Shown piece after piece: positions 43,826 through 50,899 of a DNA stretch of 64,000 nt. The stretch spans positions 1-64,000 of the forward strand of contig NZ_KB217481.1 in assembly GCF_000331305.1 (NCBI RefSeq), given 5' to 3'. The number at the start of each line of letters is the position of its first letter. The first letter of the stretch is position 1. The notes beneath the pieces are model-generated. The model was not told where the DNA came from and ran no database searches. It saw only the letters and a program-made list of their open reading frames with translations. Both the position numbers and the translations under genes were made by a program. Source of the DNA: Calothrix sp. PCC 7103. Its GTDB lineage: Bacteria > Cyanobacteriota > Cyanobacteriia > Cyanobacteriales > Nostocaceae.

Positions 43826-44688
43826 TGTTGTCTAATATATACAAACAAGCTTACGGTACTATTGAAACATTATCACCTCTCCATGTCGGCGCCACAGCAG
43901 GAGAAGAAGCAGGAAATTTAAACTTAGTATTTCGTGACCAGTTTACACAAACAGGTGTAATACCGGGTAGTTCCATACGTGGTCGGTTTCGTGCAGATAT
44001 GCGTCAAGTGTATGGTGAAGCGGAAGCAAAATATTGGTATGGTGATGGTGCAGGTTCTGAACAACACAATTTAAATAACGAGTCTATAGTTAAATTTGAA
44101 CATGCTTCTGTTGTTTGGATTCCTGTATTTTGTCCTGGTCAACCAATAGTTTGGGTAAGTTGTTCCTACTTGCTTAAACGTTACAACCGTATAACAGGTA
44201 AAAAGCTTGCTATACCCGACCGTTACACAGGTTCTAGTAATCTTAGAACTCGTGAATCTCAAGGACGCAAAACGTTATTTTTTAACTTAGGTTTTTTAAC
44301 AGTTAATAAACAGCAAGACCTCAAAGAGTTTTTCCCAGATGGAAATCAGCAACCTTCTGTAATTGTGGATGATGCTGATATGGCGATGATTCATGATATG
44401 GCATTATATCGCCAAAGTCGTGTGCGTTTAAAGGCAACCGAAAAAGTTGTAGATGGTGGTGGCTTTTTTAATACAGAAGCATTACCAGAAGGCACAATTT
44501 TAATTTTCCCTATCGCTATTAAACAATATCAAGGCGCCGATGAGGCAGTCAAACCAATAGAAAAGAAATGGGAACCCTTTGGTAAATCTCAAAACGACAA
44601 ACCAACACCAACAGAAGCGGAAATGTATTTAGGTGGCTTAGAATCTATTGGATTTGGTCATTGCGTAATTAATTTAAAAAATATATAA
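43825..44688 (+). CDS. cmr4: Type III-B backbone RAMP protein Cmr4
   Basis: The 287-residue protein has LSPLHVGATAGEEAG and VIPGSSIRGRFR (44-56), the Gly-rich loop of the Csm3/Cmr4 backbone family that lines the crRNA and cuts target RNA every six bases. In most Cmr4 and Csm3 proteins the catalytic Asp lies in a V-D-x-P-I/V-x-R-D/E stretch; here the corresponding text is GNLNLVFRD, with Leu or Asn in place of that Asp. RNA cleavage by the backbone may therefore be weak or lost, unless Asp38 or another acid replaces it. Start overlaps the cmr3 stop. Confidence 0.85.
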   Translation: MLSNIYKQAYGTIETLSPLHVGATAGEEAGNLNLVFRDQFTQTGVIPGSSIRGRFRADMRQVYGEAEAKYWYGDGAGSEQHNLNNESIVKFEHASVVWIPVFCPGQPIVWVSCSYLLKRYNRITGKKLAIPDRYTGSSNLRTRESQGRKTLFFNLGFLTVNKQQDLKEFFPDGNQQPSVIVDDADMAMIHDMALYRQSRVRLKATEKVVDGGGFFNTEALPEGTILIFPIAIKQYQGADEAVKPIEKKWEPFGKSQNDKPTPTEAEMYLGGLESIGFGHCVINLKNI

Positions 44689-44706
44689 TTAAAGAGGTAT
44701 CAAACT

Positions 44707-45132
44707 ATGACGTGGCAACCTTATAATTTAGACCAAGAAGCCCAGCGTTTAGTCTTAAAATATCGTAACACCGAAGGCGCCATAGGACAATCGCACAAAA
44801 TGCGAACAACCGTTGCGTTCGGATTAGAAAGATTTTGGGGAGAACATTTACGCTTACTAGGAAAAAACGATTCAAAGGATAAAAATAAGGGTAAATATTG
44901 GCGAGACGCTTGGAAAACATTTGCAAGTATTATGCTGCCAACAGGAATTAAGCTTCCAAGCGAAGATGTAGATGCTAAAGACAGCAAAGCAATTACAAAA
45001 GTAGCACAGGATTTATGGAATCTTAATTTGGATGACCAACGCATTTGTTTAGCTGTGTTAACACAATTTTGCGACAGCTTAGTTTGGTGGACTCAAAGAT
45101 ATAAACTCCCTGGTACTCAAGATGATGGATAA
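44707..45132 (+). CDS. cmr5: Type III-B small subunit Cmr5
   Basis: The 141-residue helical protein has the small-subunit traits: an N-terminal long helix (DQEAQRLVLKYR), a central KYWRDAWKTFASIMLPTGIK and a C-terminal AVLTQFCDSLVWWTQRYKL, close to what cyanobacterial Cmr5 proteins show. It lines the groove opposite Cmr4 in the effector complex. AAAGAGGT before the ATG serves as ribosome binding site. The next effector gene is 1.16 kb further on, beyond array 2, so the operon is interrupted here. Confidence 0.75.
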   Translation: MTWQPYNLDQEAQRLVLKYRNTEGAIGQSHKMRTTVAFGLERFWGEHLRLLGKNDSKDKNKGKYWRDAWKTFASIMLPTGIKLPSEDVDAKDSKAITKVAQDLWNLNLDDQRICLAVLTQFCDSLVWWTQRYKLPGTQDDG

Positions 45133-45363
45133 ATATATCCCATCTCAATATAGCAGTAAATATTTTGTGGAGCGGGCATCCCTGCCCGCTATCTTACATT
45201 TTGTAATAATAACTTGTGTATTTGTCGATTATTGGCTTCGCTCTTACCCGCATAGGGTTGAAAACCCATATGCTAATAGCATAAGCCCTCTGAAAGAGGA
45301 CTAAAAATCATTGTGATTTTAAGTACTATATATTGTCGATGTTGTGGCTTTTACTTAGAGGTG
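45133..45363. other. Gap after cmr5 with a palindrome
   Basis: GCGGGCATCCCTGCCCGC at about 45173-45190 forms a strong hairpin and probably stops or slows transcription from cmr5. The remaining sequence has no convincing ORF; a 60-codon frame at 45122-45304 looks incidental. Confidence 0.45.
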
Positions 45364-45449
45364 TTATTGGATATCCCAGATTCAATTGAAGGGTAATAGC
45401 CATAGGAGGTTACACCATGCATCATAGGCAAAACTATTACGCTATCTAG
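45364..45449 (+). pseudogene. Relic of the cas2 3' end
   Basis: TATTGGATATCCCAGATTC here matches TATTGGATATCTCAAGACG in cas2 at 35913, and the end reads AACTATTACGCTATCTAG against cas2 AACTATTATGTTATCTAG. Over 86-88 bp both copies end at an aligned TAG and continue into homologous leaders. Small indels disrupt the frame. It shows that array 2 arose by copying the cas2-leader-array module. Confidence 0.75.
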
Positions 45450-45665
45450 CTTTGAGGGTCATAAAGTTTATTATTGGCGCCGTAACCACACCACTCGGCA
45501 AATCCCCAAAACCCTATATTTCTCGTTGAGTGGTGTGTATTGCTTGCACAGTAAAGTTTTGAGGCACATGTATGTATCAAATTCTTAGCAAATATATTAT
45601 ACTTTTACAAGTGGTGTGTATTTGTGGCTTGGAACCCTTGCCCAGTAAGCCCTGCTAGATGAACT
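45450..45665 (+). promoter_or_regulatory. Leader of CRISPR array 2
   Basis: It is homologous along its length to the array 1 leader, including TTTCTCGTTGAGTGGTGTG and CAAATATATTATA and the final TAGATGAACTCC before the first repeat. It should still allow transcription and perhaps spacer uptake. Confidence 0.65.
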
Positions 45666-45919
45666 CCCTTCCAATTGGGTCAAATTGGAATCATTGGAAA
45701 CTTTGACGTTTGTACTCAAAATAGATTAAAGCACAAACTGACCCTTCCAATTGGGTCAAATTGGAATCATTGGAAACTATACGAATTGCTGGCCATTTGC
45801 AGCTTTCTGTGCACCCTTCCAATTGGGTCAAATTGGAATCATTGGAAACTCTGGACCGTAGTAGCTGAGTATCAGCCCCTGTCCCCTCCCAATTGGGTCA
45901 AATTGGAATCATTGGAAAC
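45666..45919 (+). CRISPR. CRISPR array 2: four repeats, three spacers
   Basis: The repeat is 36 bp, beginning CCCTTCCAATTGGGTCAAAT and ending ATTGGAAAC, with the stem CCAATT/AATTGG. Repeats start at 45666, 45742, 45814 and 45884 (the last has two small changes). Spacers are 34-40 bp. The repeat differs from that of array 1 at about nine positions but keeps its plan and stem, so the two are diverged sister repeats. No repeats follow 45919. Confidence 0.95.
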
Positions 45920-45938
45920 GTTCAGGGGGGAAGCGACT

Positions 45939-45972
45939 GCTCGTTGCCAAATTTAGTAACGAGCTTTCTCTA
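45939..45972 (+). terminator. Rho-independent terminator after array 2
   Basis: GCTCGTT and AACGAGC form a stem with a 12-base loop, followed by TTTCTCTATTTTTT. It is the counterpart of the terminator after array 1. Confidence 0.7.
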
Positions 45973-46032
45973 TTTTTTAGCAGTTAGATAAGTTTGGAAT
46001 AATTACCAGTATGTAATTAAGGCGCCGTTTCC

Positions 46033-46180
46033 AAAATTTCGTCATTCGCATAATTAGGCGTGACAGTTGGAGAAATCTTTGTAATTATGTAGTTAAGCTT
46101 TGAAAGTTATTGCTTTGGCTTGTGTTTACACTGTGTAAAAAATTGGTGTTTTAGCAAGTAGAATCTAGGTTTTTAGGCGT
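46033..46180 (+). promoter_or_regulatory. Upstream region of the Cmr6-Cmr1 gene, shared with cas10
   Basis: It is homologous to 40954-41105. The homology begins within ten bases of a GGCGCC (46021-46026) at which homology to the array 1 trailer ends, so two duplicated blocks join here. Confidence 0.55.
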
Positions 46181-46294
46181 ATACTTAAGATGCTACCCTA
46201 CGGGAAAAGCTCCGCTTTACGTTCGCGACTCATGACAATAAACGACCTCTAAAATCTATTCATTGTCGAAGGCAAATCTAAAATCTAAAATAAA

Positions 46295-47965
46295 ATGGTT
46301 AATATCAACGAAATACCGCTGATGTTCCAAGCCCAAATTAGCGGACGCGGGCAGGTACAATATATTGGAGACCCAACAAATATAAAACGCTGGGTTAACG
46401 AATGGAAAGAAGGCGCCCTTCATCAAGCTCCTACATGTATCTCACAACCAGATAGTAAAACCTTTCAAAAGAAAAAGTACAAAATTACTTGGCGAATGCT
46501 CTCTAATAGCGGGCAAGATGCAGATATTATTCGTCCTATTATAGCTGCTGGTGGTTTTCCTTATTATCCCGGCGCCAGTATGAAAGGTGCATTTCTACGA
46601 CAATGTACACCAGAACAAAAAGAGCGTTACTGCGGTAGAAAAACATCTGAGAATCAAGTTCTACCGGGTCTTATTCCGTTACGGTTTCACGGTGGATATC
46701 CTAAAGATGATAATTGGAAAGATACCGAATTAATTGATATCATTCATCCCCAGGAAAGCTGGCAAGTTAAAAACAGCGATGATAAACCAAGTGCGAAACT
46801 ACAAATATCATTGTTGGAACCATTACTATTATTTGGTATTTCCTGCACACAAGAATTAGATGAAGCTGAGTGGAATACTATTTGGAGCATTTGGGAAAAA
46901 GCTTTAGAACAAGGAATAGGTTGCCGTACTAGTGCAGGTTACGGTCATCCAGTGAAGCATCCCAATACTCGACTAGTAACAATGTTTTTATCTGGACAAG
47001 GACTAGCATCAAAGTTATTAGACAATGTTGGGGAGTTTCGTCCTAACATGTTCAAAGCAGCATTACGTGGTCATACCCTGCGACTATTTAGCGGTGTTAC
47101 TAGCATAGAAACAGCAGAAGAATTAACACGCGAACTTTGGGGAGGTTTTGATGGCAAGAATTCTATATTAGGTTCTTTGGGAATAGCTTTTACTGCGAAC
47201 TCAGATAATTTAGCAATAGATTTCTACAGATGTAATAATACCCAAATGCCAACATATGAGTTAACCGAAGGGGTATTAAATATTCTTTGCTTACGTCAGC
47301 TTCCTAGTGAAGAAAGAGAGAAATTAAAGAAATTAGCCATTCAACTCGTTAAATTTTCCATGCTGCTTGGAGGTTTTGGAAAATCATGGCGAAGAGTTGA
47401 CCACCGTTTGGTTTACCCAGACTACTTAAAAAATAATCGGAAACCAATGATAGGTTGTCATTGGGAATTTAAAAAAAACTCTCAAAGCTTGTATTTACCT
47501 ATAAATCAGCTTGAGGATATTAGCAAATTCCTTGACACTCTATACAATAAATCAATTCCCAATTGGGTAACATCAAGAGGCAAGAAACTTAATAATAGTA
47601 TAAACGATTGGCGTGAAGTATGGCGCCCAGAGAAAGTAGAAGTTTACGCGCGCATTGCCAAAAACATCACAGATAGCCATGCGATAAAATGGTTTCACGG
47701 TGAGTACAAAAAAGGTTACTCAATAAAAGGCTCAAAGCTAACTGGGAAGGTTGAGAGAAATAACAAAAGCCAAATTGGTAGAATATGGCACCGTATGTAC
47801 CCACGCTATATCATCAAAAATGGTGAAAATAAACTAAAACTAGATGAATATGTAGAAATATTAACAGTTTTTCCAGATGAAGCAGAAGCAACTTTAGACT
47901 TTTTAGATTTTGTTGAATTCGATAGTGACTTTACCAGAGTTTGGAAACAGGGAGAAGAACAATGA
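46295..47965 (+). CDS. Double RAMP protein, Cmr6-Cmr1-like
   Basis: The 556-residue protein contains two RAMP-like parts. The first (about 60-230) has the loop FPYYPGASMKGAFLRQ and the closing GIGCRTSAGYGHP, as in Cmr6. The second begins near 250 with FRPNMFKAALRGHTLRLFSG and LGSLGIAF, which resembles the Cmr1 start where a LRG-x-R motif binds the 3' part of target RNA. No separate cmr1 or cmr6 is present, so a fused subunit that caps the complex is likely. The C-terminal 200 residues are not assigned. It has its own upstream region like that of cas10 and overlaps the next gene by four bases (ATGA). Confidence 0.7.
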   Translation: MVNINEIPLMFQAQISGRGQVQYIGDPTNIKRWVNEWKEGALHQAPTCISQPDSKTFQKKKYKITWRMLSNSGQDADIIRPIIAAGGFPYYPGASMKGAFLRQCTPEQKERYCGRKTSENQVLPGLIPLRFHGGYPKDDNWKDTELIDIIHPQESWQVKNSDDKPSAKLQISLLEPLLLFGISCTQELDEAEWNTIWSIWEKALEQGIGCRTSAGYGHPVKHPNTRLVTMFLSGQGLASKLLDNVGEFRPNMFKAALRGHTLRLFSGVTSIETAEELTRELWGGFDGKNSILGSLGIAFTANSDNLAIDFYRCNNTQMPTYELTEGVLNILCLRQLPSEEREKLKKLAIQLVKFSMLLGGFGKSWRRVDHRLVYPDYLKNNRKPMIGCHWEFKKNSQSLYLPINQLEDISKFLDTLYNKSIPNWVTSRGKKLNNSINDWREVWRPEKVEVYARIAKNITDSHAIKWFHGEYKKGYSIKGSKLTGKVERNNKSQIGRIWHRMYPRYIIKNGENKLKLDEYVEILTVFPDEAEATLDFLDFVEFDSDFTRVWKQGEEQ

Positions 47966-49533
47966 GTCTTTGGATATTAACAACAGGTAACAGCGACATT
48001 CACCTCAAACATGACAAAAATTGGGGCGCCATATATAACAAAGAAGTTAGAAGCAAACTTGAGTGCAATAAATTTGCTAACGTCGTGCAAATTAACCCCG
48101 ATGATAAAAGTCTTGGTTATAAGGCGCCGACAAGGGTATTAGGTCATGTATATGAAAACCAGGGAGAGAAATATGAAACAGATTTAGAATTTCCATTGCT
48201 TAACACCTTCCGCAACTACTTTGAAGAAAATAAAATTAAACTGGATAAAGTAATTATCCTGCTAACCAACCAAGCAAACGTCTTCAACGAGCAATCAAGA
48301 GTTTATAAATATAGTCCTTACTGGCAAGACACCTGCACCCTAGAATCAATACTTAAATGGTATTTTGAGAAATATTTTAACTTAGTACCAAAATTTGAAA
48401 AACTAGAACCTGAAATAAACAAAGGTCTAGACCGCTGGAACGAAACCTTAAACCTTGTGGCAAATACCATCAACAAAATCGAATATAACGTATTAAAACC
48501 CGTTTATATCAGCCATCAAGCAGGTACACCAGCAATTTCATCCGCAGTACAATTTCTAAGCTTAAACAAATTTCAAAAAGTCAAATTTGTCCTGAGCAAT
48601 CAATACTATGATATTACATACAACCAAGAAGCCAAAGCCGAAGAAGTAAGCTATCCTCAGCTATCAAAACCAGAAGGAATCAGTAACAGCGATTCCGAAT
48701 ACTATCGAGGAATGCAAATAGAAAGAGCAAAACAGCTAATAATTGATGGATTTCCCGGCGCTGCACTTAAAATAGTAGAAGGAATAGAAAGAATTCAACC
48801 AGAAGCACTCAACGAACTGCAAAAGATGGTTAACTTCTTTAATCTATATAATAACAGCAACACAGAAGACTCCAAAATAGATAATGCCACACAACGTATA
48901 GCAGAAAGCATAGACCTAGTTAGCTTTTTCTTCGCTCAAAAAAACTACATACAAGGAGTATCCTTACTTTCCGCAGCCCAAGAAACATTTTTAAAAGTAG
49001 CCATTAGCCATTTAACCAGTACCATTACAACTCAATATAATGGAGTTACAGCCTCTAAATTAGTAAATTGGAATAGTAAAGGATTATTTTTAATTAACCA
49101 CTCCAGCTTAAAAAACAATGACAATGAAAATACTAAAAACGGAATACTCAAAATTCTCAAATTTCCAATAGAAAAACATACATCCAAATTCTATTTATAC
49201 ACACATAAAAAAGATGGAACATTAGAATTTACTCGTATAGGCATGTTAAAATGGTTATGTAAACTCAGAGAAGACTTTAAACCTTGGTTAACCCTAGAAG
49301 AAGCAGAGCTACGCAACCAACTCATGCATAACCTACAAGGAATGCAAGATATAGATGTATTAGAATATCTACTAGGGTATCCTGAAGAAAAACCAAGCTC
49401 AAAAACAGTCAAAGACACCTACGAAAAATCTGTCAGGCAACCATTTTTTAATGCTATGAGCAAATTTAAATTACATTACACACCTAACAAACTCAAACAA
49501 AGATTAGAACATATTGCGAATTTACTAGCATAG
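47962..49533 (+). CDS. CARF-HEPN effector (Csm6/Csx1-like)
   Basis: The product is 523 residues from the ATG at 47962, which overlaps the stop of the previous gene. The N-terminal part is a Rossmann-like CARF domain (LWILTTGNSDIHL at the start, VYISHQAGTPAISSAVQFLS near 185-205) that would bind cyclic oligoadenylates made by Cas10. The C-terminal half is helical and carries the HEPN motif R-x4-H as R451-N-Q-L-M-H456 in AELRNQLMH. The domain order and motif predict an RNase triggered on target recognition that degrades RNA broadly. The family is divergent and I cannot name a precise Csx number. Confidence 0.75.
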   Translation: MSLWILTTGNSDIHLKHDKNWGAIYNKEVRSKLECNKFANVVQINPDDKSLGYKAPTRVLGHVYENQGEKYETDLEFPLLNTFRNYFEENKIKLDKVIILLTNQANVFNEQSRVYKYSPYWQDTCTLESILKWYFEKYFNLVPKFEKLEPEINKGLDRWNETLNLVANTINKIEYNVLKPVYISHQAGTPAISSAVQFLSLNKFQKVKFVLSNQYYDITYNQEAKAEEVSYPQLSKPEGISNSDSEYYRGMQIERAKQLIIDGFPGAALKIVEGIERIQPEALNELQKMVNFFNLYNNSNTEDSKIDNATQRIAESIDLVSFFFAQKNYIQGVSLLSAAQETFLKVAISHLTSTITTQYNGVTASKLVNWNSKGLFLINHSSLKNNDNENTKNGILKILKFPIEKHTSKFYLYTHKKDGTLEFTRIGMLKWLCKLREDFKPWLTLEEAELRNQLMHNLQGMQDIDVLEYLLGYPEEKPSSKTVKDTYEKSVRQPFFNAMSKFKLHYTPNKLKQRLEHIANLLA

Positions 49534-49864
49534 ACGTTTGAATTGATTGCATTTTTATGTAAAATTATTCTAGTGCAAGCATTTTTCGCAATATGGCGCC
49601 TTTGCCAACCTGACACCGCAAACCTATGGCTGTTTTTATCAAACGCTTGTTATATAACCTTCAAACAACCACCAACCAAAGGTTTCAAGCATTTGACAGC
49701 AAATAGAGGTTCGCGGAAACCCCAAAACCATTGCCACAACTCAATTTCAACCTAATTAACCCCAAAAGAAAATTGACAACCAATGCCTGAAACGGTACTC
49801 TTAAATGTGGTTCGCGGAAACGGGTATCGTAACCCTTTAATCACAAGGGTTTCAAAACCCAACA
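49534..49864 (+). promoter_or_regulatory. Leader region of CRISPR array 3
   Basis: The gap between the CARF-HEPN gene and array 3 has no convincing gene; a 70-codon frame at 49543-49755 looks incidental. GGTTCGCGGAAAC occurs twice (about 49709 and 49809). It is not similar to the leaders of arrays 1 and 2. Confidence 0.45.
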
Positions 49865-50554
49865 GTCTCCACTAACCATGTGGAGGCGCCTTAATGAAAA
49901 CTTAAATCTTACCCCACCCTTGATTTTATCTTTCTGTCTCCACTAACCATGTGGAGGCGCCTTAATGAAAACTCAAAGCAATCACTTCGACCCCACAATA
50001 AATCATTGTCTCCACTAACCATGTGGAGGCGCCTTAATGAAAACATCAGGCGCCTGTTTTTCAAAAACGTCTGCTGGCTCATCGCGTCTCCACTAACCAT
50101 GTGGAGGCGCCTTAATGAAAACTTCGTCTCTATCTGGACGATAGGAACCACTTTCTTGTCTCCACTAACCATGTGGAGGCGCCTTAATGAAAACAAGTCT
50201 ATTTAGCTCGTCTAGTCCATTTTTCCAGGTCTCCACTAACCATGTGGAGGCGCCTTAATGAAAACTTTGCTTCTTCAGGAGATAAAAGTCCCACAAAGGG
50301 TCTCCACTAACCATGTGGAGGCGCCTTAATGAAAACCCTAGACATGCGGTCTAGAGAGCGGGCAAACTTGTCTCCACTAACCATGTGGAGGCGCCTTAAT
50401 GAAAACTTACACATTTCTGTGTATTTATCAGTCTCAAAATGTCTCCACTAACCATGTGGAGGCGCCTTAATGAAAACTCTAGACTTGAGTTGTACCACTG
50501 ATAAAACCCTACAACATGTCTCCACTAACCATGTGGAGGCGCCTTAATGAAAAC
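49865..50554 (+). CRISPR. CRISPR array 3: ten repeats, nine spacers
   Basis: The repeat is 37 bp, beginning GTCTCCACTAACCATGTGGA and ending TTAATGAAAAC, with the stem CTCCAC/GTGGAG and a GGCGCC inside. Repeats start at 49865, 49936, 50008, 50086, 50158, 50229, 50300, 50370, 50441 and 50518 and are all identical by eye. Spacers are 33-41 bp. The repeat is unrelated to those of arrays 1 and 2, so a different processing enzyme or another cas set may serve it. Spacer 3 also contains GGCGCC. Confidence 0.97.
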
Positions 50555-50899
50555 AGTACGTGTTGGCGATAACGCTCCACGAGAAATTAATACTTTGAGC
50601 CACCCATTCTACAATTGAGCCAATTCGTGTAATACAGACTCAGTTGTTTTAAATCGCGTTTTCAACAGCAGTTTTTCAAATGATAAGCTTTATTACATAC
50701 AATTTTGGCGCTTTCCCCAGCACTGGGCACATGCGATGCGATTATAAGCCCTCCTTCCCCCTCTGTAAATCAACCCTTTCTAATTTCGGCGCCTGTACAA
50801 AATAAGAAACAATTTCTTAATTCCCTATTTCTAATGCAGGCATCTCGCTCTCGCGCCATCTCCATGTAAATTTTTATTACAGATTTGAGGGAAGTGTTA
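50555..50899. other. Non-coding stretch after array 3
   Basis: No ORF or clear structure. One GGCGCC lies near 50788. It should contain the 3' end of the array transcript and that of the convergent NB-ARC gene. Confidence 0.4.

Noticed and set aside
45675-45956. 93-codon frame over CRISPR array 2
   Set aside because: It is the translated repeat (GSNWNHWK recurring).
49543-49755. 70-codon ORF between the CARF-HEPN gene and array 3
   Set aside because: It has no start signal and lies in the probable leader of the array.
49909-50206. Open frames on both strands inside CRISPR array 3
   Set aside because: They translate repeats and spacers; no start signal and perfect CRISPR periodicity.
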